DNA of 64,000 nt, from positions 80,887 through 144,886 of the forward strand of contig CAJNDS010002335.1 in assembly GCA_905221605.1 (NCBI GenBank), in the 5' to 3' direction. The notes beneath the pieces are model-generated. The model saw only the letters and a program-made list of their open reading frames with translations. It was not told where the DNA came from and did no database searches. Numbering within the stretch: the stretch's first letter is position 1; each line of letters begins with the position of its first letter. This stretch comes from Symbiodinium natans (taxonomy: Eukaryota > Sar > Dinophyceae > Suessiales > Symbiodiniaceae). Below are positions 55,020 to 64,000 of this stretch, one piece after another. The position numbers and the translations under genes were made by a program.

Positions 55020-55890
55020 CGCTGCCCGAAAGGACGGGTGCCTTCGAGAGGCGCACGAAGCAAGCCTTCCACCTGGACATCACCTCTGGTCAGGCCGCTG
55101 CGCAAGGAAGTTCAGTTAGATCGGGACACTAGTGAGCAGTAAGAGCGTCAGAGCTGGTTCAGGGCTTGCGAAGCTCGGCAAGGACCGTTGGTTAGGGTGA
55201 TTTCACCAAAGTTCCCGGGATTTTAGGATGCTGGGGAAGGGATGGGTTCAGGGTACAGAAAGCTGCCCAGCCTTGTCAGCCAGGCGAAGCGGCATCAGGA
55301 CGACTACTACACCGCGGTACCTCTCACTGCAAGCTCAAGACGACTGCTTAAAAGACCCAAAATGCCACCCCTCAGGAGAATTGATATTCAGGCGACGATG
55401 TAAGTAACAGAATCTGAGAGGGGGCCGGGGGTGGGGGGGGCGGGTGCAAGTTCCTGAGGTGCTGGGCACAAAAGAAGAGCTTCACATCCATTTCGGGGAT
55501 GATGAGCTACAGAAAAAGGAGAAAAAGATCGGATACCGCAGCGCAACTCGCCTCATCTCTTAGGTGAGCAATATGAGTTCATGTCGAGCGATGTGCTGTT
55601 GTTAGTGATCGGGCGTCTCTCTCTCTCTCTCTGTCTGTGCGTCTGTCCGCATACGTGTGTGCATCTCCGAAGTTGTCCAACATGCTGCATGTAGCCTAGC
55701 CAGCTGGAAGCCTGAACCCGAGCAGACACCGGAAGATAATGGAGTGCATGTGGTAATTGGTAGAGGCTCTAGGATCCGAGAGCAGTGAACTTGCAATTGG
55801 TCGCTCCAAGGATGTCCCTATGCTTTTGGGGGACAACATGAACCAGTTCAAAGACAAGCTGTCGCAGGCTTGTAAGGCCGGGACGTGGGC
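55020..55890 (+). CDS. Large gene, exons after the nested gene
   Basis: Three coding-like pieces: LPERTGAFERRTKQAFHLDI then TS (55020-55090), VLGTKEELHIHFGDDELQKK then EKKIGYR (from 55459) and EALGSESSELAIGRSKDVPM then LLGDNMNQFKDKLSQACKAG (about 55767-55890). The middle one has the LxIxFxDDELxKKExxIG pattern of a C2 second half, which would complete the C2 begun at 51080. Confidence 0.45.
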
Positions 55891-55955
55891 CATGAGCTTC
55901 CTTGACAAGGGACTTGAGGGTTCGCCTCTCATACCATCGGTGAGGCACGAGCTGG

Positions 55956-55964
55956 GGGGAGAAG
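55956..55964. repeat. Left target-site duplication candidate of the inverted-repeat element
   Basis: GGGGAGAAG, matched by the same nine bases at 58354-58362. Confidence 0.5.
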
Positions 55965-58353
55965 GGAGGGCCTATTTTTTTGGGTCTTTTTTTTTTTTTT
56001 TTTTTTTTTGGTCGATTTTCTTGGTTTTTCCTAAGAAAACCACCATTCCCTCCATATTTTTAAAGGATTTGATGCATTTTCGTGGTTTTTGGTACGAAAA
56101 ACAGTAATTTCTCTGTGGTTTCATAGGAAAGCGTTATTTCTGGTACGTTTTAGAAGGAAAGAAGGAAAGAAAGGAAGGAAGGAAGGATGAAAGAAAGGAA
56201 GAAAACAAGGAAGGAAGGAAGGAAGGAAGAAAGGAGGGAAGGAAGAAAGGAAGGAAACAAGGAAGGAAGAAAGGAAGGAAGAAAGGAAGGAAGCAAGGAA
56301 GGAAGAAAGGAAGCGTGCTTCGAAGCCCAAGAAACTAGTTGAAAAACATCGTGTGAGCATTGTGTTTGCAAATGGGGGGGGCTGCGCCCCCCCCAACCCC
56401 CCCGCTTTTTTTGTTTTTTTTTTAAGCCGTGCAGAGCGTGCGTGCTTCAAAGCCCAAGAAACTTGTTGACACCCATCATGTGAGCAGGGTGTTTGCAAAT
56501 GGTGGGGGGGGCTGCACCCCCCCCAACCCCCCGCTTCTTTTAAGCCGTACCAAGCGTGCTTCAAAGCCCAAGAAACTAGTGGAAAAACATCGTGTGAGCA
56601 TTGTGTTTGCAAATTGGGGGGGGGGCTGGCGCCCCCCGCTTTTTTTAAGCTGTGCAGAGCGTGCTTCAAAGCCCAAGAAACTTGTTGACACCCATCATGT
56701 GAGCATGGTGTTTGCAAATGGGGGGGGGCTGCGCCCCCCCCAACCCCCCCCGCTTCTTTTAAGCCGTACCAAGCGTGCTTCAAAGCCCAAGAAACTAGTT
56801 GAAAAACATCGTGTGAGCATTGTGTTTGCAAATGGGGGGGGCTGCGCCCCCCCCAACCCCCCCGCTTTTTTTTTAAGCCGTGCAGAGCGCGCTTCAAAGC
56901 CCAAGAAACTTGTTGACACCCATCATGTGAGCAGGGTGTTTGCAAATGGGGGGGGGCTGCGACCCCCCCCAACCCCCCCCGCTTCTTTTAAGCCGTACCA
57001 AGCGTGCTTCCCAACCCAAGAAACTAGTTGAAAAACATCGTGTGAGCATTGCAAATGGGGGGGGCTGCGCCCCCCCCAACCCCCCCGCTTCTTTTAAGCT
57101 GTACCAAGCGTGCTTCAAAGCCCAAGAAACTAGTTGAAAAACATCGTGTGTGCATTGTGTTTGCAAATGGGGGGGGGCTGCGCCCCCCCCAACCCCCCCG
57201 CTTTTTTTAAGCCGTGCAGAGCGTGCTTCAAAGCCCAAGAAATTTGTTGACACCCATCATGTGAGCAGGGTGTTTGCAAATGGGGGGGGGGGCTGCGCCC
57301 CCCCAACCGCCCCCCCGCTTCTGTTAAGCCGTACCAAGCGTGCTTCAAAGCCCGAGAAACTAGTTGAAAAAAAAGTATGAATCCGATGAAAATATAGAGG
57401 GAATGATAGAAACCAAGAAAACGAACCAAATAGGGTTTTCCCTAGGACAAACTAAGGAAAAGCAACGTACGCTTTGACGTTTGACGAAATCCGTCCAAAA
57501 TGTAATCAGAAGAGGGTTTCCTTAGGAAAAACGAACGAAAACCTCGTTTTTTTCAAGCCGTGCAGAGCGTGCTTCAAAGCCCAAGAAACTTGTTGACACC
57601 CGTCATGTGAGCATGGTGTTTGCAAATGGGGGGGGGGCTGCGCCCCCCCCCAACCCCCCCCCCGCTTCTTTTAAGCCGTACCAAGCGTGCTTCAAAGCCC
57701 AAGAAACTAGTTGAAAACATCGTGTGAGCATTGTGTTTGCAAATGGGGGGGGCTGCGCCCCCCCCAACCCCCCCGCTTTTTTTTGTTTTTTAAGCCGTGC
57801 AGAGCGCGCTTCAAAGCCCAAGAAACTTGTTGACACCCATCATGTGAGCAGGGTGTTTGCAAATGGGGGGTGGCTGCGCCCCCCCCCAACCCCCCCTGCT
57901 TCTTTTAAGCCGTACCAAGCGTGCTTCCCAACCCAAGAAACTAGTTGAAAAACATCGTGTGAGCATTGCAAATGGGGGGGGCTGCGCCCCCCCCAACCCC
58001 CCCGCTTCTTTTAAGCTGTACCAAGCGTGCTTCAAAGCCCAAGAAACTAGTTGAAAAACATCGTGTGTGCATTGTGTTTGCAAATGGGGGGGCTGCGCCC
58101 CCCCCAACCCCCCCGCTTTTTTTAAGCCGTGCAGAGCGTGCTTCAACCTAAGGGGAAATTACAGGAAATCCGTCCAAAATGTAAAAAAATAGGTTTTTCC
58201 CTATGAAAAACCAACGAAAACCTCAGGGAAATGACAGAAAATCCGTCCAAAATGTAAGGAAAGTAGGGTTTTTCCTAGAGAAAACCAAGGAAATCGACAA
58301 AAAAAAAAGGCCCAAAAAAAAAAAAAAAAAAGACCCAAAAAAAAAATCCACCC
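55965..58353. mobile_element. Inverted-repeat element filled with a tandem array
   Basis: The left end (55965-56110: GGAGGGCCTATTTTTTT, long T-run, then TTCTTGGTTTTTCCTA) is an imperfect reverse complement of the right end (about 58205-58353: TAGAGAAAACCAAGGAA, A-run, then CCACCC). It is flanked by a 9-bp direct repeat GGGGAGAAG. The inside holds a GGAA microsatellite (about 56150-56310) and a 16-copy tandem array. There is no transposase. It fits a non-autonomous foldback/MITE-like element in an intron of the large gene. Confidence 0.6.
56312..58150. repeat. Alternating ~110-bp tandem repeat (A/B monomers) with higher-order duplication
   Basis: About 16 monomers start with GCGTGCTTCAAAGCCCAAGA. 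Type A continues GTTGAAAAACATCGTGTGAG, type B GTTGACACCCATCATGTGAG; each then has TTTGCAAATGG, a G-run, CTGCG and a C-run. The order is mostly A,B with AA pairs at about 57002/57109 and 57918/58026. Both AA blocks share CTTCCCAACCCAAG and a deletion after GAGCATTG. This shows that a block of about 0.9 kb (from about 56658) was duplicated in tandem. An interruption at 57370-57548 resembles the right end of the element. Confidence 0.85.
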
Positions 58354-58362
58354 GGGGAGAAG
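58354..58362. repeat. Right target-site duplication candidate
   Basis: GGGGAGAAG, identical to 55956-55964. Confidence 0.5.
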
Positions 58363-58499
58363 CAACCCTAGTGATAGGGCTTTGTTTTGTCAGGGTTTGC
58401 GACTGCAATGAGATCCCGCGTCGCCCAAAGAGTAAGAGATGCCTCCTCCTGCTGCTGCTCCTGCTGCTGCTGCTGCCGGCCATCGGCCCCGACCCTCAA

Positions 58500-58628
58500 G
58501 AAACCCCTGACAGTTACCGTGGGGATCTCGGCTGCCAGGAGCTGGCACGGGAACTGCTGAAGCAGTTGGACGATGAGAAGGCGAAGGACCCGAACGCGGA
58601 TAAGAAGGAGGCTCGTAATCGAGAAATG
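58500..58628 (+). CDS. Large gene, helical exon
   Basis: ETPDSYRGDLGCQELARELL then KQLDDEKAKDPNADKKEARN and REM, with a GC donor (GCTAAAGC). It joins AFKKRRKHVM… in phase 0. The first part also reads KKPLTVTVGIS in another frame, so the 5' edge is uncertain. Confidence 0.5.
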
Positions 58629-58845
58629 GCTAAAGCACATGCTCACCAACGACTACATGATCGCATCTTCCCCTCGGGTTTTATTAACCAAAGGCATGCA
58701 TCCAGTTTAAGAAATGAACGAAGGTGCGATCATCCACCGTAGCTCCCAGTAGAAATGTCTCCCTTCGACCCCTGGACCCTGAAACTTTCAGCCCTCGGCT
58801 CATCTCGGCTCCCCTCTTTCCCCTCTTTGTGTCCATGACATGGAG

Positions 58846-58896
58846 GCCTTCAAGAAGAGGCGCAAGCATGTGATGCAGTTGGAAGCTGCTGCTCGG
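58846..58896 (+). CDS. Large gene, basic helical exon
   Basis: 17 codons AFKKRRKHVMQLEAAAR. The GA donor GACATGTCC is echoed at the start of the exon at 60204 (GACATGTCA), giving AAARDMSSEEW in phase 0. Confidence 0.5.
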
Positions 58897-59072
58897 GACA
58901 TGTCCCTACCCTGCATCTTATGAGGGACTGTTTTTCAGACTCGACGCCCTAGCTCCTTCTTCAGATTTTGGCTGGGGATTGTGCCAAGGGCTTAAAAGTC
59001 TTGCATGAATCCTCGGATGGTTTCGAGGACTGAGGGTTGAGAATGTTTTTATTGCAACTTGAGGTCCTATAG

Positions 59073-59406
59073 GCACAGCGTCATGGTCTTCGTGCCTTCG
59101 AAGAAGCTACGAGAGCTGGCGCAGCGTGGCACGGACGGCTGGATGAGCTACGAGTACAGGAGGCTTGACGCGGTGGAGATCCAGGATCCGTCGTCGTGGC
59201 AGCCGCTGGACACCGTCTGCACCTTCGGGCACTACGGAAGCCTGTACAGCTTCGGACGCAACGTGCCGCAGCGCCTGAAGGTGGCAGATAGCACGGATGT
59301 GTCGCGGTTGAATAACAACCGCATGCGCCTCTTCGAGAAGCAGCAGAAGAAGTACATGGAGATCTTGGCAGACACCAACACTCCCAACAAGCGCCACAGC
59401 TGCTAA
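59073..59406 (+). CDS. Terminal exon of unknown attachment
   Basis: From a TATAG acceptor: HSVMVFVPSKKLRELAQRGT, then DGWMSYEYRRLDAVEIQDPS, GHYGSLYSFGRNVPQRLKVA and FEKQQKKYMEILADTN, ending KRHSC and stop TAA at 59404-59406. Coding pattern is strong. It needs a phase-2 donor, which the preceding exon at 58846 does not offer. It may be an alternative 3' end of the large gene or the end of another transcript. Confidence 0.6.
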
Positions 59407-60203
59407 ATTTCCAGAACCAGTAGGCAGTACAGCCATGCTCAGCCTAGCCTTGCATGCTTACTATGCTAAGGTGCTTTGGTTATGCCAAGTTCCACCACCC
59501 CTCCGATCCTTGTCTGCAATTGATGACACGTGCAATCTCTTTTACGTTGCAGGGTTCGGAGTCTGACTATCATCAGGATCATGATCATACGCGCCGTTAT
59601 AATCTATAAAACATGGCTTATTATGATTTCATTATCTGGATTTTGTTATCGTAATTGGTTTGATCATGAGTGGTATCGACGTGTCGTGATCATGAATGTA
59701 CCGCTGAAAGGTGAACACTATTAAATAGTGTGGTAATTAACGAGCGAAACATGTGAAGGCACGCAGTATTGACCAGGCGTGAACGAAGCCATCCAAGATC
59801 CAGGCATGTTGTTCGTTCACTTCTATCCAAACCCCTTCTTTTTTGTTGCATTTTCATACTAAGACTACTGTAAGCCCTCACTAGAAATACTAATACTGTT
59901 CACACGTTACCGTATTTTAACTAGCGATCTCATTTTACTACAATTACATGCGTGAGCGCACGACATAAATTATGTAAGCTCACGAAGATAGTAAGATTAT
60001 GATCTTCCTTTTAGTAACTTAGAAGTGCAGTAGCGATTGAAACATGTTTGCCGGACTCCAAATCCTGTTAGTCATGCTTGCCATTACCGTTGCCGGCATC
60101 ATTCTCATGATTGTTGTCGTTCATCGTTCCGGCTGCCATCGTAACTTTCAGCATTCCTTTATCACTACCACTGCTTGTCATTATTATGGTTAGATGTCCC
60201 CAG
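59407..60203. other. AT-rich stretch, no exon
   Basis: Noticeably more AT-rich than its surroundings, with several GATCATGA and TGATCAT strings. Nothing recognised. Confidence 0.45.
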
Positions 60204-60318
60204 GACATGTCATCGGAAGAGTGGCGGCCCGCCTTGATCGACCGCTCCGAGACCGTCGGAACCAGCAAGCGCAAGTACAAAGTGTCCTATGCCACTTTGA
60301 GCGCAAAGAGTCTCCGCA
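60204..60318 (+). CDS. Large gene, exon after the AT-rich stretch
   Basis: DMSSEEWRPALIDRSETVGT then SKRKYKVSYATLSAKSLR from a CCCCAG acceptor. No domain recognised. A further possible exon is at about 60738-60794 (YRSSLLHMDLNGLFPAMWPE). Confidence 0.5.
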
Positions 60319-61284
60319 GATTTGGGTTGCTGGCCCTCTATTGTATGATCTTGACAGCTAATGGCTTCGGCATTGCCCTAAACCTTGCCGTAAAAGGGTG
60401 GTGCGATCCGGGCTTGGTGGACGGCCCAATGAACCCCACAGTGTTCCCAGGCTTCAGGCTGGGACGACATGTTCTCAGAATCAGCGGGCCACGCCCATCT
60501 AAAGTTGCAGCTCAGGTTCCTAAATCTGGAAGCCTCACACATCACACGTTCTGCCCAAAGCCTTCGTGGTCCTAGCATTTCGGTTGCGAACTCTGTGTTG
60601 CTCGCGCAGCATCCAAGTCGTGAGTCCAAAGCCAAAGCCCAAAACGAAAGCCTTAGCCACCAAACCCAGAATCTGTAGCAGGAAACCGAACCCACAACTA
60701 AACCCATTACCGCTAGATTGTTTTTCTGAGTTTCTCTTTAGAGGTACCGTTCCTCCCTCCTTCATATGGACTTGAACGGACTGTTCCCTGCAATGTGGCC
60801 TGAGTGTCAGCTAGGCGAGTGGCAAAAACAAAACTCCAACAAATGTGTAGGAGGACCCTACACCCAGAGCTCTCGAGGTGTTCTCTCCTTACGTCGCTGT
60901 GCCTGCGGAGTCTGGCTTGGAACCGGGTCCCAGCTACCAGGACCCCCACCCCTTCCCCTGTCTTGAGGACATTTGCTTTTGCTTTTGCTGCTTTTGCTGC
61001 TTTTGCTGTTGCTTTTGCATGTTTTCTGCAGGCCTGAATTCGATTTTGTATCAGGGCTCTCAAACACTTCCCTGGCCCTATCGAAGAAGCACTCTCACCT
61101 ACCCTCCGACACCAGGAGGAGGTGGACGAGGAGGGCGTCCTCCTAGCTCCAAGCAGCTTGGGCTCTCTTTGTGTGGTCAAGGAGGGCTAAGGGTAGAAGC
61201 GGACACTGTGTAGTCCAAAGGATGCGCCAGCTGCCAGCACAAGTCGCAAGTAGAGTCACAGCAACCCCAGTTCCCGACTGCAAG
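60319..61284. other. Intron or intergenic region, little recognised
   Basis: Apart from the weak exon near 60738 no feature is supported. A TGCTTTTGC repeat lies at about 60972-61020. Confidence 0.4.
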
Positions 61285-61300
61285 GCAATTTTGGCTCAAG
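61285..61300 (+). other. Relict dinoflagellate spliced leader
   Basis: GCAATTTTGGCTCAAG differs at one position from the last 16 bases of the leader (GCCATTTTGGCTCAAG). It lies 46 nt before the ATG of the intronless MGC gene. This placement is what is expected if a trans-spliced, mature mRNA was reverse transcribed and reinserted. Confidence 0.8.
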
Positions 61301-61346
61301 CAATTTCCTGGCAAGCAGTCGATTTGCAAGTACCCTCCTTGTCAGT

Positions 61347-61886
61347 ATGGGTTGCCAGACCAGCAAGGTTGCAGCACCTGCGACCACGGAGAAGGCGCCC
61401 ATTGCAGTGACGGAGGCACCCGCCGACTCGAAGACTTCCACCGAGGCACCCGCTGCTGAGCCTCTTCCCTCCCAGGACGCTTCCCCGTCCGTGCAGGAGA
61501 AGGCTGAGGAGCCAAAGGACTCTGTTGTCCAGCCTTCCGAGGTCAAGGAGGCTGTGCCGGCAGTGGAGGAGTCCATTGCGGAGGTGAAGGAGCAGGAGGT
61601 GAAAGAGGAGGTGAAAGAGGAGGTGACACAGGACAAGCAGGAGGGCAAGGTGGACGCCGTGGTGGAAGCTGTGGCGGAGGCTGCGGAGGCTGCGAAGGAG
61701 GAAATCAAGGAGGAGGTGGCTAAGGAAGAGGTCAAGGAGGACGTTGCCGAAGTCACCGAGAAAGTCAAGGAAGAGCTCAAGGAATTCAAGGCGGAGGTCG
61801 CCGACGTACCCAAGGTGATGGATGCAGCCTTGCCAGGTGAGACCAAGACACCGACCTGCGATCTCTTCGGCATGTGTGGTCAGTGA
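61347..61886 (+). CDS. Small acidic protein with probable N-myristoyl/palmitoyl anchor
   Basis: Intronless, 179 residues, start MGCQTSKVAAPATTEKAPIA. Gly2 with Ser/Thr near position 6 fits N-myristoylation and Cys3 palmitoylation. After a Thr/Pro/Ala-rich segment, residues 60-165 are VKEEVKEE-type Lys/Glu/Val repeats, likely a long amphipathic helix. The C-terminus CDLFGMCGQ carries two more Cys. It resembles membrane-skeleton or peripheral membrane proteins of alveolates in style only; no domain. The upstream spliced-leader relict supports both the start and a retroposed origin. Confidence 0.8.
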   Translation: MGCQTSKVAAPATTEKAPIAVTEAPADSKTSTEAPAAEPLPSQDASPSVQEKAEEPKDSVVQPSEVKEAVPAVEESIAEVKEQEVKEEVKEEVTQDKQEGKVDAVVEAVAEAAEAAKEEIKEEVAKEEVKEDVAEVTEKVKEELKEFKAEVADVPKVMDAALPGETKTPTCDLFGMCGQ

Positions 61887-61898
61887 GAGCTGTGCCAG

Positions 61899-62018
61899 TG
61901 TATGTTGCCCCCAGTACAGAGGAGCTGCTTCGGGCTTTTGGCCTGGAGCCTCCGGCTTTGATTTTGCCGCAAAGATAGGCTCAGGAGAAATTCGTCTGGC
62001 CCACGGATGCTGGCGTCA
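61899..62018 (+). CDS. Probable exon with an in-frame TAG
   Basis: One frame reads VYVAPSTEELLRAFGLEPPA then LILPQR, TAG (61976-61978), then AQEKFVWPTDAGV. Both sides look coding. Either the first part ends at a GA donor (GATAGG) and the rest is chance, or the copy is mutated. Confidence 0.35.
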
Positions 62019-62257
62019 GACCTTGCAGTCCGCACATCATGTGCACTTTTGGCTGGCCGGGGTTACAACGATGTTTGTGACCGACGTGGATGAAATCTCG
62101 CGTTTCTATGTACGGCCCTTGCTTCCTGAATTGAGGAGGTGGCCTCACAGCTCGGACATCGTACCAGAAGCCTTGCTTCTGCCAGTGTGAGAGTCGAAAC
62201 GCTTTGCCTGCCGCGCGAGAGTGTGTACAATGTGTACAAGTGTTAAAGGTCGAAGCC

Positions 62258-62985
62258 CGAAACCCCTGTGGACAAGGGGTTCCCAGGCAAGCCGAAGATC
62301 CGGGACGTGGTGCACAGTGAGCACAAGGAACTCCTGGCTCGTGCGAAGCTCATGAAGGAGGGGCCCGGGCCCGGGGGGGGGGGGGGGGCAATTCATTCTG
62401 AGCAATGGATTGGGATGAACTTTGGGTTGTGGGTGTTGAAGAAGCGAGAAGTCCAGGGTTTCGTGGCGTATGGCGTTTGAGGGTGCTTGAGGTGCAGGCA
62501 GGGATTAGGGGGGCTCTTCGGGTTGCTTGCCGTGGGGATTCAGAACAAATCCGAGGCCCCAACACCCCCAGGCCCTGCGAAAACAAGAAAGCAAGTGTTC
62601 ATGTCTACCCCCCCTTCGTGTCCAAGGACCAGGGCATGCAAGAGGAGGAGATCGTCAGGCTTCTGACCCTGGCACGCTCTGCGGAATACGTTGCTGTTGT
62701 CCTCTTTATTCTAGAGCAACCTTGAACTATAAACCTTTGAAAGGCCTCCCTACCTCCCTTAGCCTTGGTTTGTGGGGCTTATGGGGTTCTGGGATTCTAC
62801 AGGATCTCGGCCTAGAGTCTCTAGGTCTTTTTCTACAACCCCAGCAGCCCAGGAACCAGGACCTGAAAAAGAACTTCGAGAAGGCGAAAGAAGCCAACGA
62901 GGACGGGGCGGCCATGACGGCGCCGCCCATGATCTCGCTGGCGGACGTGCAAGATGAAATCAAGCGGTCAAAGGACTGCGCGAGC
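62258..62985 (+). CDS. Large gene, last recognised exon group
   Basis: Three coding-like exons: PVDKGFPGKPKIRDVVHSEH then KELLARAKLMK (62258-62356), VHVYPPFVSKDQGMQEEEIV then RLLTLARSAEYVA (about 62598-62700), and QPRNQDLKKNFEKAKEANED then GAAMTAPPMISLADVQDEIK (about 62851-62985). No named domain. A G-run (62374-62388) lies in the first intron. Confidence 0.45.
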
Positions 62986-63200
62986 TACGGGTTTTGGTCC
63001 GGCTTAGAAAGCCAATTTAGTCCTTGCGACGTCGTGTCGCTTGTTGAGCTGCTGAATCTTGACCGAAGCCACGGGAGAATTCATGCAGAACTTCAGCGTT
63101 CAGGGTTCAGTACATGTGGTATAGAACAGCAGGCTTCAGGTATTTTGACAATTTTAGCAACTGAGAGCGCGCCACTCAAGAACAGTGCTTCAACAGTCAG

Positions 63201-63242
63201 GAGGCAGAGGCGGAGCCCGCCGCGGACGGCCAGGGCCAATGA
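63201..63242 (+). CDS. Possible terminal exon
   Basis: EAEAEPAADGQGQ and stop TGA after a GTCAG acceptor. Short and acidic; may be the 3' end of the series. Confidence 0.3.
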   Translation, partial: EAEAEPAADGQGQ

Positions 63243-64000
63243 ACGAAGTTCCTCAGCCGCATGAAAGACCGAAGAAGAGAGAGAGAGAGAGAGAGAGAGA
63301 TACTTTCAGGTTGGTGACGGTTTCAACTGGGGGGAGGGTGGAAGAGGAAGAGAGAGTGGGTTGATGTGCAGGTGCAGGTCCGATGGCGAAAAGCCGGATG
63401 GATGATCCTAAATGCAACCTGAAAGCCTGACTCCCAAGCCACACCTTGCTGTCGAGAATCGAGGGGTTTCGGCCGAATTCTTAGCTTCAGACCTGTATCC
63501 TAGTGTACCCTAGCTTCGATCTATGTCATCGAGGACTGCACAAAAGCAGAAAATTCAATGGCCACCGAGCTGCATTTAGGTAGGGCACTCGGTCTTCATT
63601 TCGCGACCACATCGTGACCAGTGCAGATAGGCTGTCCAGTGTTATCCCCCCTCTCCACCCCAGCTCTGGCGCAGCGTGTGCGGTGATTGTTCTGAGAGAT
63701 GACCAACAGACGGTGAACATGTCTGCCTCATGTACGCACCGAGGACGTTCTGACAGGACATGGGACAGTCAGATGCGAAGACGCAAGTGACATACAAGCA
63801 ACTCATTAGCACAGCTGCCCGAGCAATGCCGCACTACCAGCAACAGAAGATCGTATGCAAACAAGCACAAAGCAAGGCTGCAGAGTCTGACTGACACTGA
63901 TTTGAAAGGATGCTTTTCCATTCCCAGAACCAGCCTGCACCGAGCTGTTTGGGAGCAGTTTCAGACAAGGGGTCTGATGGGCCACGCTGCGCAAGTCCTT
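63243..64000. other. 3' end of the window, nothing recognised
   Basis: GA microsatellite at 63272-63301. Open frames on the minus strand (63526-63720, 63806-63994) have no resemblance to known domains. Confidence 0.4.

Noticed and set aside
56121-58146. Several 70-283 residue frames on both strands across the A/B array
   Set aside because: They repeat the same segment with G/C-run-encoded Gly/Pro tracts, occur in many frames, and depend on variable homopolymer length.

Overview
The window looks like a nuclear scaffold piece from a dinoflagellate, most likely a Symbiodiniaceae-type alga. The evidence is in the sequence. Coding exons are short and separated by introns whose donors are GT, GC or GA before an AG acceptor. 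Recognisable exons all lie on the + strand. A near-perfect relict of the dinoflagellate spliced leader (15 of 16 bases) sits just upstream of one intronless gene. Diverged retroelements dominate the left end. No tRNA, rRNA, CRISPR array or bacterial-type operon was seen. A run of 100 N at 21401-21500 marks an assembly gap.

Layout. (1) 1-11.66 kb is gene-poor: a 0.77 kb CTA/CGACCA microsatellite, a 5'-truncated LINE with a 9-bp target-site duplication (3955-5281), and a graveyard of frameshifted retroelement C-terminal fragments in both orientations (5.66-11.3 kb). (2) 11.66-19.5 kb holds exons on the + strand that chain in phase over much of their length: a split cytochrome b5 domain, then Ala/Glu/Lys-rich helical exons, then PDZ-like pieces. 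(3) 19.5-24.6 kb is intergenic: a 42-bp tandem repeat, tetranucleotide and CA repeats, the gap, a degenerate telomere-like tract and a 239-bp palindrome. (4) 24.7-63.2 kb carries many + strand exons that read as one very large gene, or a tight run of related genes: PH-like, several C2-like, a second PH-like, a TBC (Rab-GAP-like) domain, an EF-hand-like patch, then more C2 segments. Many junctions keep phase.

Three intronless genes lie on the same strand inside this exon series: a duplicated aspartate/glutamate-racemase-like gene (41549-43666), a coiled-coil plus double MATH-like gene (52374-54704), and a small MGC-start, probably lipid-anchored acidic protein (61347-61886). A 2.4 kb inverted-repeat element filled with a higher-order tandem array (55965-58353) lies in another intron.

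Functionally, the large gene suggests a Ca2+/lipid-responsive membrane-traffic protein: PH and C2 domains for membrane binding and TBC for Rab GTPases. The catalytic Arg and Gln fingers of TBC were not found. Exon boundaries were inferred by eye from reading frame and splice signals and need transcript support.
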